A stretch of DNA of 51,837 bases from DATAEU01 sp046735355. GTDB lineage: Bacteria > Actinomycetota > UBA4738 > HRBIN12. The notes under the pieces are model-generated. The model saw only the letters and a list, made by a program, of their open reading frames with translations. It was not told the DNA's origin and ran no database searches. Every line of letters starts with the position of its first letter. The stretch's first letter is position 1. The translations under genes and the position numbers were made by a program. The stretch covers positions 1 through 51,837 of the forward strand of contig JBKPTC010000058.1 of NCBI GenBank assembly GCA_046735355.1, given 5' to 3'. Positions 20,857 to 28,933 of the stretch are shown here, piece by piece.

Positions 20857-23498
20857 GCCACGACGCCTCGGTTGACGGCCTCGATCGCCTGGCGAACCGT
20901 CAACGCGGCGCCGGCGCCGGCGACGTCCGCGATCTGACGCAGCAGGTCGAGCAGTTGCTTGGCGTTGCGGACGAAGTCGCCCGGCGCCATCCCCGTCTCG
21001 GCCAGGACCGCGTCCAGGTGCTTGCCCTCGGCCCAGTGGAAGATCGGCGTCGCGAACCCCGGATCGAGCTCGCGCGAGAGCTCCACGTGATGCTCATCCT
21101 CCGATCGACGGACGCGGCGCCAGATGCGCTGCAGGCTTCGGTACCGCTCCTCTGCGGCCGCCGTCGGCAGCTCGACGGTGGTTCGCGGAACGCGCTCGCG
21201 GGATTCGTACACCAGCGACGAGACCACGGCCGCGGTCTCCGCCGGCGACAGGCCCTCGAGCACGCCGTCGCCGAGCGCCTCGGCCACGAGGATGTCGCCC
21301 TCGCCGTAGATGCGGGCGAGGACGTCGCCCTTGGCCAGCACGGCGAAGTCGCGGACGTATCCGAGCTCCTCGAGCACGCCGAGGACGCGCTCGAACTGCC
21401 GCGCCAGCGTCTCGGTCCGCGTGCGGATCCGGCGGTCGATCCCGCGGATCTGATGCTCGGCCTGGCTCGCCCGGATCGCCCACCGCTCGTGCGCCGGACG
21501 GTCCGGGCACGAGTGGCACGGATGCTGCTCGGCGAGCCGCTCGTACCGAACCGCCTCGCGCTCGACCTCCGCGTCGACGTTCGCGCGCTTGCGTCGGGGA
21601 GGCTCGACGTCGATCGCGACCAGACGGGCGGCCACGTCGCGCCGGTACCGCGCGCTTCGAACGCTGCCCGAGCGAGGCAGTTGGATGCGGGTGAGCGCGC
21701 CCGGCGGGTCGTCGAAGTCGCGGCTCGAGAGGCGGAAGAACTTGCGGTCCTGCGCGAGCACCGTCGGGCGCCCCTCACGGTTCGACAGCACGACGGCCAG
21801 GCCCCGGCGCTTGGCCCGAGGGACGAAGATCACGTCGCCCGGTCCGAGCCCCGCGAGCGCGCGCCTGACCGCCTCTCCGTGGACACGTTCGCGACCCTTC
21901 CTGGCCTGTTCCCGGATCGAGTCCGCCTTCTCGCGAAGCGCCCAATACTCGTCGAAGTCGCCGCGGTCGCAGCGCATCTGCTCGCGATAGCCGTTGAGGT
22001 ACGCCGTGTCGCGCTCGAGCTGCCGTTCCAGCGCCACGACGCCGCGGTCGGCGAGGAACTGAGCGAACGAGGAGTTCAGCAGGTGGTGCGTCTGGTCGCG
22101 CGTGTAGTTGCGGATCAGGTTGACCGCCATGTTGTACGACGGCCGGAACGACGACGAGAGCTCGTACGTCCGCGTCGATGCGAGCGAGGCGACGCGCTCG
22201 AACGGCACCTGCCGCTGGAACACCACGATCGCGTGTCCGAGCTGGTCGATCCCCCGACGACCCGCCCGTCCCGTCAGCTGCGTGTACTCACCGGGCGTGA
22301 GCAGCTCGTGTCGTTCGCCTTGGAACTTCCACAGGTCCTCGATCACGACGGACTTGGCGGGCATGTTGATGCCGAGCGACAGCGTCTCGGTCGCGAAGAC
22401 GATCTTGACGAGCCCCTGCTCGAACAGCTCCTCCACCGTCTCCTTGAAGACCGGCAGCATGCCCGCGTGGTGCGCCGCAACGCCGGCCGCGAGGGCGTCG
22501 ACGAGGTCGTAGAACCCGAGCGTCACGAGGTCGTCCGAATCCATCCACGCCGCACGCATCTCGGCGAACTCGCGGATCCGATCCGCCTCCTCGGGTTCGG
22601 TGAGCCGGATGCCGGATCGCATGACCCACTCGACGCTCCGGTCGCATCCGGCGCGGCTGAACACGAAGTAGATCGCCGGCAGCATTCCCTCGTCGGCGAG
22701 CACCTCGACCACTTCCTCCCGCCGCGGCACGTACACGCGACGGTGGCCCTCGCGCGGGCGAGGGATCCGCTGATGCTGCAACGCGCCGCTTCCCCGCCGC
22801 GTGTACGTCTTGTAGCGGACCTCCTCGCGGTCGAGCGACACGATGTACGGGTTGGGCATAGGCACGCCGTCCTGCCCCACGTGCATCGGATGCAGGTCGT
22901 GCCCGATCAGGTAGTGGTGCTCGAGCGGAACCGGGCGCTTCTCCTCGATGACGACGCGCGTCGTTCCGCGCAGCGTCCCGATCCATTCGCCGAACTCCTC
23001 GGCGTTGGAGATCGTCGCCGACAGGCAGACGACCGACACGGACAGCGGAAGGTGGATCAGCACCTCCTCCCAGACGGCGCCCCGGTACGGGTCCTGCAGG
23101 TAGTGCACCTCGTCCATCACGACCGAGACGAGCCCGTTCAGCGTCGTCGACTTCTCGTAGAGCATGTTCCGGAGGACCTCGGTCGTCATGACGACGATCG
23201 GCGCCTGCGAGTTGATCGCGTTGTCCCCGGTCAGCAGCCCGACCTTCGCGGCGCCGTGCCGCGCCACGAAGTCGCCGAACTTCTGGTTCGAGAGCGCCTT
23301 CAGCGGCGTGGTGTAGAAGGCCTTGCCGTCCATCTCGAGCGCGCGCTCGACGGCGTACTCGGCGACGACCGTCTTGCCGGCCCCGGTCGGCGCCGCGACC
23401 AGGACCGACTCACCGTCGGACAGCGCTTCGATCGCCTCCCGCTGGAAGCGATCGAGGGCGAACGGATAGCGCGAGGCGAAACGCTGAGGATCGGCCAC
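20841..23498 (-). CDS. helY: Ski2/Mtr4-like DEAD/DEAH-box RNA helicase
   Basis: 885 residues. The N-terminal RecA domain has Walker A APTGAGKTVVAEYA (about 35-48), the motif Ia region YTTPLKALSNQK, DEVH in VVMDEVHYLQDP and SATISNAEEFGEWIG. The second domain carries FSRAGCD, LGINMPAKSVVIED and QLTGRAGRRGID. The C-terminal 350 residues match the DSHCT/HelY extension and include four cysteine/histidine residues near HPCHSCPDRP. It unwinds RNA and is thought to help RNA decay or maturation. GTG at 23498 follows TAGACT by 6 bases, so the mRNA is probably leaderless. Position after tatC matches mycobacterial helY. The 3' end lies in a 32-bp tandem duplication. Confidence 0.94.
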   Translation of the reverse strand: MADPQRFASRYPFALDRFQREAIEALSDGESVLVAAPTGAGKTVVAEYAVERALEMDGKAFYTTPLKALSNQKFGDFVARHGAAKVGLLTGDNAINSQAPIVVMTTEVLRNMLYEKSTTLNGLVSVVMDEVHYLQDPYRGAVWEEVLIHLPLSVSVVCLSATISNAEEFGEWIGTLRGTTRVVIEEKRPVPLEHHYLIGHDLHPMHVGQDGVPMPNPYIVSLDREEVRYKTYTRRGSGALQHQRIPRPREGHRRVYVPRREEVVEVLADEGMLPAIYFVFSRAGCDRSVEWVMRSGIRLTEPEEADRIREFAEMRAAWMDSDDLVTLGFYDLVDALAAGVAAHHAGMLPVFKETVEELFEQGLVKIVFATETLSLGINMPAKSVVIEDLWKFQGERHELLTPGEYTQLTGRAGRRGIDQLGHAIVVFQRQVPFERVASLASTRTYELSSSFRPSYNMAVNLIRNYTRDQTHHLLNSSFAQFLADRGVVALERQLERDTAYLNGYREQMRCDRGDFDEYWALREKADSIREQARKGRERVHGEAVRRALAGLGPGDVIFVPRAKRRGLAVVLSNREGRPTVLAQDRKFFRLSSRDFDDPPGALTRIQLPRSGSVRSARYRRDVAARLVAIDVEPPRRKRANVDAEVEREAVRYERLAEQHPCHSCPDRPAHERWAIRASQAEHQIRGIDRRIRTRTETLARQFERVLGVLEELGYVRDFAVLAKGDVLARIYGEGDILVAEALGDGVLEGLSPAETAAVVSSLVYESRERVPRTTVELPTAAAEERYRSLQRIWRRVRRSEDEHHVELSRELDPGFATPIFHWAEGKHLDAVLAETGMAPGDFVRNAKQLLDLLRQIADVAGAGAALTVRQAIEAVNRGVVAYTGV

Positions 23499-23504
23499 AC
23501 AGCC

Positions 23505-23510
23505 AGTCTA
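23505..23510 (-). promoter_or_regulatory. -10 box (TAGACT) of helY
   Basis: TAGACT on the minus strand, followed by 6 bases and the GTG at 23498. Confidence 0.6.
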
Positions 23511-23547
23511 CGGAGGGGTCGCCGCGAGGCCGCCGGAGCGCTCGGCG

Positions 23548-24285
23548 TCAGCGCAGGCCGCAGCGGGCGAGGTGCGCGAGGAGGAGCCGGTTGAACTCGT
23601 CCGGGTCCTCGAGGTTCGACAGGTGGCCGGCGCCCTCGATGGTCGCGAGCTCGGCGTTCGGGATGGCCTCGGCCATCTGCCCGGTGACGGCGCTCGGGAT
23701 GAGCGTGTCGTCGGAGCCGGTCACGACGAGCGTCGGAACGTCGATGCCTGGGAGGTCGGGATCGGAGTTGGGGCGCTCGGCCATGCCGAGCGAGGCGGCG
23801 GCGATCGCCTCGGCCGGCTGATCGGCGATCATCTCGCGAACGCGCGTTCGCAGCGCGTCCGGCGCGTGCTCCGACAGCAGCCCGGGCGGGCCGTCGACGA
23901 AGAAGTCCTTGCCCTGCGTCCGGAGCCGTTCGGCGAGCGCGCGGCGGTTCGCGGCGCCCTCCTCCGTATCCGCGCCCGATCGGGTGTTGGCGAAGACGAA
24001 CCCGATCACGCGATCGCGGGCGCGCCGCCACAGCTCCAACGCGACGTACCCGCCCATCGACAGGCCGCACACCACGACGTGATCGAGTTCGGCGGCCTCG
24101 ACCGCGGACAGCGCGGACGCGGCCGCGAGCTCCATCGTCATCACGTCCGGTACGTCGGTGGACGAGCGGCCGAACCCCGGATGATCCGGCGCCACGGTCG
24201 GCGCGCCGCTCAGGGCGGCGAGCTGGGGCTCCCACATCCGGGCGTCGACCGGGAACGCGTGCAGCAGGAGGAGACCGTCGGTCAT
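23548..24285 (-). CDS. Alpha/beta-hydrolase fold protein
   Basis: 245 residues. It has the oxyanion region LLLLHAFPVDARMWEPQ, PDHPGFGRS, the nucleophile elbow VCGLSMGGYVAL (Ser about 95), the acid residue in LVVTGSDDTLIPS and the catalytic histidine in GAGHLSNLEDPDEF. This is a complete Ser-Asp-His triad for a small esterase, lactonase or similar enzyme. The substrate cannot be told. It starts one base after the stop of the membrane-protein gene upstream, so they are cotranscribed. Confidence 0.9.
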   Translation of the reverse strand: MTDGLLLLHAFPVDARMWEPQLAALSGAPTVAPDHPGFGRSSTDVPDVMTMELAAASALSAVEAAELDHVVVCGLSMGGYVALELWRRARDRVIGFVFANTRSGADTEEGAANRRALAERLRTQGKDFFVDGPPGLLSEHAPDALRTRVREMIADQPAEAIAAASLGMAERPNSDPDLPGIDVPTLVVTGSDDTLIPSAVTGQMAEAIPNAELATIEGAGHLSNLEDPDEFNRLLLAHLARCGLR

Positions 24286-24286
24286 C

Positions 24287-25030
24287 TCAGGACCCGGCCG
24301 GAACGTTGGCGCCGGAGCCGAAGCCGCCGATGCTGGCCGGCCGGTACGTCCCCGCGGTGACCTGCGCCTCGACCCAGTTGGAGTAGCCGGACTGGAACAC
24401 CGTCTCGGCGGTCGTCCGCGCCGAGTCGGCCTGCTCGAGCAGCGCCTTGCGCTCCGCGCCGGAGGCCGACGCCGCCTGGTGCAGGATCCCGGCCGCCACG
24501 GCGTCCATCCGAAGCCCGTTCTCCATCTTGAGCGAGGCGTCGATGAGGTCGTCGACGAACACGCGGTCCTCGACGCCCTTGCCGCGGATCATGCTCGCGG
24601 GATCGATGGCCGCGACGTCGTCGGCCGAGCCGCTCGCCTGCTTCTGCATCGTCTCGGCCGCCTTCGCCACGTCGGCCGGCTCGGCGTCCCCGGAGCGCAG
24701 ACCGTCGATCTGCGTCTTCAGGTCGGGCAGCAGCGTGAACGAGACGGCCTGCGCGCTGCCGACCGCCGAGATGGCCGTCTGCGCCTCGGTGGTGTAGGCC
24801 GAGGCGATGCGCTTGACGAGCGCCCGCTGCGCGGCCTCGTGGTTCTGGTTCCGCTCGTGGACGAACCCGTAGGCGATCCCTCCGAGGGCCGCAACGGCCA
24901 GGACGGCGACCACGCCGATCTGAAACCCGCGACGCTGCACGAGCGGCTTCTTGACCGGGACGTACACGGGCCTCGGCCCGGGCGTCACCGAACGCCTGGC
25001 CTTCGGTTTGCTCTTGCCCTTGATCGCCAT
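24287..25030 (-). CDS. Membrane-anchored protein of unknown function
   Basis: 247 residues. The basic N-terminus (KGKSKPKARRSVTP...) is followed by one membrane helix (GFQIGVVAVLAVAALGGIAYG, about 36-56) and an extracytoplasmic, alanine-rich helical domain. That domain ends in a glycine-rich tail (GGFGSGANVPAGS). GGGGGAG lies 5 bases before the ATG. It is squeezed between tatC (13 bases upstream) and the hydrolase gene (1 base), which suggests an operon with the Tat exporter. No family was recognised. Confidence 0.75.
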   Translation of the reverse strand: MAIKGKSKPKARRSVTPGPRPVYVPVKKPLVQRRGFQIGVVAVLAVAALGGIAYGFVHERNQNHEAAQRALVKRIASAYTTEAQTAISAVGSAQAVSFTLLPDLKTQIDGLRSGDAEPADVAKAAETMQKQASGSADDVAAIDPASMIRGKGVEDRVFVDDLIDASLKMENGLRMDAVAAGILHQAASASGAERKALLEQADSARTTAETVFQSGYSNWVEAQVTAGTYRPASIGGFGSGANVPAGS

Positions 25031-25043
25031 GGCTGCTCCCCCG

Positions 25044-25823
25044 CTACCGCCCCATGAGGCGACCGACGATGATAGCGACCTCGTAGAACAGCAGCATCGG
25101 CAGCATCATCGCGAGCATCGAGTACGGATCGGCCGAGGGCGTGATCACCGCGGCCGCGACCGCGATGACGAGGATCGCCGTTCGACGCCACTCGCGCAGC
25201 TTGGCGGTGCTGAGGACGCCGACGATCGTCAGGAAGATGAGCACGATCGGGAACTCGAAGGTCGCGCCGAACGCGAGCGCGACCAGCAGTACGAACGACA
25301 GGAACGAGTTCGCGGTGAGGAACGTCGTGACGTTCGGTCCGGCGAAGCCGAGCAGGAAGCCGAGCGCCTTCGGCAGCGTCGCGTATGCGACGACCGCGCC
25401 GAGCGCGAACAGCAGCAGCGAGGACGCGACGAACGGGATCGCCATGCGGCGCTCACGCCGCGTCAGCCCGGGAACGATGAACGCCCACAGCTGGTACAGC
25501 ACGATCGGCAGCGCGATGAACAGACCGAGGACCGCGACGACCTTGAGCTTGACCATCACCGGATCGACGGGACCCATCGTGATCAGGTCGCACCCTTGCG
25601 GCGGTCGCTGGCGGGGCGGAAGCGAATGCACCCAGTCGCAGTACGGGTTCGTCATCAACCCGAGGACCGGGTTGTACAGGAACCACCCGACGACCGATCC
25701 CACGCCGATCGCCCCGAGGCAGATGAACAGACGGCGCCGAAGCTCCTCGAGATGCTCGACGAGCGTCATCGCGCCGTCGGAGCTCCGCTCCCGCCGCCGG
25801 AGCGCCTGAGGGATCAGACCCAT
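25044..25823 (-). CDS. tatC: Sec-independent protein translocase TatC
   Basis: 259 residues with six membrane segments. The cytoplasmic N-terminus has the family signature MTLVEHLEELRRRLFICL, and the first periplasmic loop has NPVLGLMTNPYC. Later segments include VVAVLGLFIALPIVLYQLWAFIVPGL with TRRERR and FEFPIVLIFLTIVGVLS. TatC is the receptor that binds twin-arginine signal peptides. It lies 21 bases after tatA, the usual order. Proteins exported by Tat from this window were not identified with confidence. Confidence 0.97.
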   Translation of the reverse strand: MGLIPQALRRRERSSDGAMTLVEHLEELRRRLFICLGAIGVGSVVGWFLYNPVLGLMTNPYCDWVHSLPPRQRPPQGCDLITMGPVDPVMVKLKVVAVLGLFIALPIVLYQLWAFIVPGLTRRERRMAIPFVASSLLLFALGAVVAYATLPKALGFLLGFAGPNVTTFLTANSFLSFVLLVALAFGATFEFPIVLIFLTIVGVLSTAKLREWRRTAILVIAVAAAVITPSADPYSMLAMMLPMLLFYEVAIIVGRLMGR

Positions 25824-25844
25824 CTCGCGATCACCGGCCGGCGG

Positions 25845-26252
25845 TCATCCCGAGCGCGAGCCGTTGCCGCCGTCGTCGCCGAGATCCACCCGGAAGCTGT
25901 CCTGCAGCTCCTGCTTGGCGCGGCGCAGCTCGGCGAGCCCGCGCCCGAGCGCCTTGGCCGCGTCATCGGTGCCGCTCGATCCTGTCGACGGCGCGGCGGT
26001 CGTCGGTGTCGTCTCGGTCGCCTCCGGAGCGGCTCGTTCGTTGCCGGCGACGCCGCGCATCGACCTCGACGGCGGTTCGTCGTCGTCGTCGAGCGAGAGT
26101 CGGAGCGTCCGCGACACCTCGTCCTGCGCCTTGCGGAACTCGCGGATACCGCGGCCGATCGACCGCCCGACCTCCGGGAGCTTGGACGGCCCGACGACGA
26201 GCAAGGCGATGACGAGGATGACCATCAGCTCGAGGGGTCCGATGTTGAACAT
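25845..26252 (-). CDS. tatA: Twin-arginine translocase subunit TatA/TatB
   Basis: 135 residues. One N-terminal helix (ELMVILVIALLVVGPSKLPEVGRSIGRGIREFRKAQDEV) is followed by an amphipathic helix and a long acidic, alanine/threonine-rich tail. The FGP-like hinge reads VGPSKLPE. The length and the extended tail lie between typical TatA and TatB, so the exact role is open. It should polymerise with TatC to form the export pore. A candidate -10 box TAGCAT lies about 40 bases upstream of the ATG at 26252. Confidence 0.92.
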   Translation of the reverse strand: MFNIGPLELMVILVIALLVVGPSKLPEVGRSIGRGIREFRKAQDEVSRTLRLSLDDDDEPPSRSMRGVAGNERAAPEATETTPTTAAPSTGSSGTDDAAKALGRGLAELRRAKQELQDSFRVDLGDDGGNGSRSG

Positions 26253-26287
26253 GTCCAGGGGAACGGGCGACGGCCCGTCGGGGAATG

Positions 26288-26536
26288 CTACCGCGCGGGA
26301 CGCTCGGGTCCGACCGACACCGCCCCGCCGGGCGGCCGGCCGAGGCCCGACGCGCGCGCCGCCGCGCGGTCGCCCTCGGCCGAGATCTCCTGCGCCAGCG
26401 GGGTGATCTCCTCCTGGAACCGGCGGAGCGTGCGCCCGAGGCCGAACACGTGGCGGACCAGCCCGACCAGCACGGCCGCTACGGCGAGGAGGGTCACGAT
26501 CGAGACGGTGAACCAGACGACGAAGACGGGAGACAT
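26288..26536 (-). CDS. Small single-pass membrane protein
   Basis: 82 residues. A hydrophobic N-terminal helix (VVWFTVSIVTLLAVAAVLVGLV) is followed by a short cytoplasmic helix LRRFQEEITPLAQEISAEGDRAA and a proline/glycine tail. No family was recognised. The ATG at 26536 follows TAGCAT by 7 bases, which supports a separate, probably leaderless transcript. It lies between the zinc-ribbon gene and tatA. Confidence 0.7.
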   Translation of the reverse strand: MSPVFVVWFTVSIVTLLAVAAVLVGLVRHVFGLGRTLRRFQEEITPLAQEISAEGDRAAARASGLGRPPGGAVSVGPERPAR

Positions 26537-26543
26537 CGGCGGG

Positions 26544-26549
26544 ATGCTA
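26544..26549 (-). promoter_or_regulatory. -10 box (TAGCAT) of the small membrane protein gene
   Basis: TAGCAT on the minus strand, followed by 7 bases and the ATG at 26536. Confidence 0.55.
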
Positions 26550-26564
26550 GCCGACGTCCGGGCC

Positions 26565-26936
26565 TCAGCGCTGTGAGGCCAGGAAGTCCTCGATGTAGCG
26601 GTCGTCGGCCAGGAGGTAGTGGAAGTCGATCAGATCGTCGGCCGTGAAGGCCGGTCCGCTGGGGGGCGCCTCGCGCGGATAGGCGACCTCGTCCTCCTGG
26701 TCGAACATCGAGGCGGTGCGCTCCGCGAGCTCGTCCCGGCTCGCGACGTCGACGCCGGCCGACACCAGCAGCGCGACGATCTTGCGATCGGCTCGCTTCT
26801 CGACCGCGTCGAAGCACGTCGGGCAGGTGAACCGGTAGGTCCCCTCGCGGCCGCCCTGCAGGACGGACAGCAGGATCGCCTCGGGTCCCATGTCCACTTC
26901 CCCGCAGCGGGGGCATGTCGTCCGGATGGTGGTCAT
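26565..26936 (-). CDS. Zinc-ribbon protein of unknown function
   Basis: 123 residues. Two CPxC knuckles, CPRCGEVD (about 9-15) and CPTCFDAVEKRAD (about 38-50), form one zinc ribbon. The C-terminal half is acidic and ends in DDLIDFHYLLADDRYIEDFL, an amphipathic helix that could bind a partner. It lies 35 bases after pafC on the same strand. A role with the PafBC regulator is possible only by position. Confidence 0.7.
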   Translation of the reverse strand: MTTIRTTCPRCGEVDMGPEAILLSVLQGGREGTYRFTCPTCFDAVEKRADRKIVALLVSAGVDVASRDELAERTASMFDQEDEVAYPREAPPSGPAFTADDLIDFHYLLADDRYIEDFLASQR

Positions 26937-26971
26937 GACACGACCGTTATCGGCCGTGCCTTCGACGCGGT

Positions 26972-27970
26972 TTAGCGCGCCGATACGGTGTCTGGACTAC
27001 TCTCCAGGTACCGTTTTCGCGTCCGCTCCGCGAGCTCGCGAACGCGGTCTTTCAGTCCCTGCGGTTCGAGGATCTCGACGTCGTCGCCCACGCGCAGCAG
27101 CACGCGCGCGATCCACTCCATCCGGGCGGCCGGAAGCGTCACCTCGAGTCGTCCGCCGTCGAGGTCCCGGACGTCGGCCACCTCGTAGTACTCGGCCACC
27201 CATCGAGCCTCCGGACCGAGCCGCAGCCGGACGTCGACGTCGCGATCGCTCGGCGTGTAGAGGGGCCGGCCCGCCCCTTCCAGGCCGCGTGGCTCGAACC
27301 GCCGCCCGGTCGGTTCGGCCGAGCGGATGCGGTCGGCTCGGAACAGCCGCTCCTCGTTCGAGCGGTGATCCCACGCCGCGACGTACCAGTGGCCGATCGC
27401 CAGAAACACCGCCTCGGGATCGATCTCGCGCTCGGTCGTTTCCGCGGAGGACTGCGCGTAGTACTCGATCCGGAGCGTCTCGTGGCGCTCGGCCGCCGCG
27501 CGGATCGCATCGAGCGCGTCGGCCGGCCTCGCGCCCGCGGCGGCCTCGACGTGGCCCGCCAGCTCGCCGAGCGTTCCGGGCCCGAGCGCATTCCCGAGCT
27601 TCCGGACGGCCGACGCGAGCGCGGACGACTCGGCCACGCCCGGCGTCGCGGCGAGCGCGGTGCCGCGCAGATAGAGCGCGAGCGCCTCCGGGCGCGTCAG
27701 GCGCAGCGGGCGGGAGAAGTAGTCGGCCATCTCGACCCAGACGCGGCCGTCCTCGATGTCGACGCCGATCAGGTCGCCCGGTCCGTACGGCGGCAGGCCC
27801 GATAGGAACAGTCGTCCGAGATCCTCGAGGAGCTCCGCCTCGTCGACGCCGAACAGGCGTCCGAGCTCGGCCACCTCGGTTCCCGGATGTTGGACGAGGT
27901 ACGGAACGATGACGAGGAGCCGCCGCAGGCGCTCCGAGGCTCGCGCCGCGCTCGGGCGGCGCTCAGCCAC
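26972..27970 (-). CDS. pafC: WYL-domain transcriptional regulator PafC
   Basis: 332 residues. An N-terminal winged helix (SERLRRLLVIVPYLVQHPG..VAELGRLFGVDEAELLEDLG) is followed by the WYL domain. The WYL signature reads IGHWYVAAWDHRSNEERLFRADRI. A C-terminal WCX part ends the protein. PafB and PafC form the heterodimer that activates the RecA-independent DNA-damage response in mycobacteria. The GTG at 27970 overlaps the pafB stop by 8 bases, so the pair is coupled. The upstream ATG options lie deep in pafB and are not credible. Confidence 0.9.
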   Translation of the reverse strand: MAERRPSAARASERLRRLLVIVPYLVQHPGTEVAELGRLFGVDEAELLEDLGRLFLSGLPPYGPGDLIGVDIEDGRVWVEMADYFSRPLRLTRPEALALYLRGTALAATPGVAESSALASAVRKLGNALGPGTLGELAGHVEAAAGARPADALDAIRAAAERHETLRIEYYAQSSAETTEREIDPEAVFLAIGHWYVAAWDHRSNEERLFRADRIRSAEPTGRRFEPRGLEGAGRPLYTPSDRDVDVRLRLGPEARWVAEYYEVADVRDLDGGRLEVTLPAARMEWIARVLLRVGDDVEILEPQGLKDRVRELAERTRKRYLESSPDTVSAR

Positions 27971-28910
27971 GAACGGCCTCCAGCCGCCGGACGATCTCGG
28001 CTCGGAGCGCCTGGGGCTCGAGCAGCTCGGCGTCGGGGCCGAACGACAGCACCCACGAGACGATGCCGTCGCCCGGCGCCGTCGGGATCCGCTGGATCTG
28101 CCACCCGTCGTTCCGGGTTCCGACGTGCTCCACGCCCTCCAACCCCTTCGTGGCCCACCACGCCGCGTCGGGCGAGAACGCCACGACCGCATGCTCCCGC
28201 GTCTCGCCGGGGCCCCACGGTCCGCCACCGACGTGCTCGGCCGCGCGGAAGCCCTCCGGCGGAGCGGACGCCTCGCCGTCGCGTCGGACATCGCCCGTCA
28301 TCCGCGACATCCGGAACGAGCGGATCTCGCCTCGCTGCCGATCCAGACCGACGACGTACCAATGCCCGCCGCGGACGACCAGCCCGTAGGGGTCGATGTG
28401 TCGTTCCGACGTCTCGCCTCGGGACGTGCGGTAGTCGAACCTGATCGCCGCGCGGTCGCCGACCGCCTCGGCCGCCGCCAGGAGCCGGGCGTCGAGCCCG
28501 GCGTCGCCGACGAACGCCGTGGTCGAGGGCCGCGCGAGCAGACCGCCCTCCGCGCTCGACAGCAGCTTTCGGACGGCCTGCTCGGCCGTCGCGTCGTCGC
28601 CGCCGGCGCGCGCCGCCACGAACAGCGCGGAGATCTCCTCGGGCGTGAGGTCGAGCTCGGGCAGGTAGTACCGGTCCTTGGGGATCGTGTACCCCTGCTC
28701 GACGTCCCACGCGTCGGTACCCGCGACTTCGATCGGGACGCCGACGTCGCGGAGGATGTCCTTGTCGCGCTCGAACATCCGCTTGGCGGTCGCGATCTCG
28801 CCCTGGGCGTACGCCTCGGGCATCGCCTCGCGGATCTGCTCGAAGGTGAGGGGACGCGGCGACTCCAGCAGGAGCGCGACGAGGTTCACCAGACGCTCGA
28901 GCGGGTGCAT
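27963..28910 (-). CDS. pafB: WYL-domain transcriptional regulator PafB
   Basis: 315 residues. It starts with the helix-turn-helix MHPLERLVNLVALLLESPRPLTFEQIREAMPEAY, then a region with FERDKDILRDVGVPIEV and YYLPELDLTPEEI. The WYL block is VVRGGHWYVVGLDRQRGEIRSFRMSRM. It is the partner of PafC and should sense single-stranded nucleic acid during DNA damage, as known for the mycobacterial proteins. The ATG at 28910 lies 9 bases after TATGAT, with no ribosome site, so the mRNA is probably leaderless. Confidence 0.9.
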   Translation of the reverse strand: MHPLERLVNLVALLLESPRPLTFEQIREAMPEAYAQGEIATAKRMFERDKDILRDVGVPIEVAGTDAWDVEQGYTIPKDRYYLPELDLTPEEISALFVAARAGGDDATAEQAVRKLLSSAEGGLLARPSTTAFVGDAGLDARLLAAAEAVGDRAAIRFDYRTSRGETSERHIDPYGLVVRGGHWYVVGLDRQRGEIRSFRMSRMTGDVRRDGEASAPPEGFRAAEHVGGGPWGPGETREHAVVAFSPDAAWWATKGLEGVEHVGTRNDGWQIQRIPTAPGDGIVSWVLSFGPDAELLEPQALRAEIVRRLEAVRG

Positions 28911-28919
28911 CGGCGCGGC

Positions 28920-28927
28920 ATCATACT
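28920..28927. promoter_or_regulatory. Back-to-back -10 boxes sharing bases (pafB and DUF3866)
   Basis: On the minus strand TATGAT (28920-28925) precedes pafB by 9 bases. On the plus strand CATACT (28922-28927) precedes the DUF3866 ATG at 28934 by 6 bases. The two hexamers share four base pairs, so the divergent promoters can hardly be occupied at once. Confidence 0.55.
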
Positions 28928-28933
28928 CGGGCC

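Noticed and set aside
20535..23594. Open frame of 1019 codons on the plus strand opposite helY
   Set aside because: Composition is R/D/V/H-rich with no motif, and it mirrors the helicase codons. It is a GC-rich antisense shadow.
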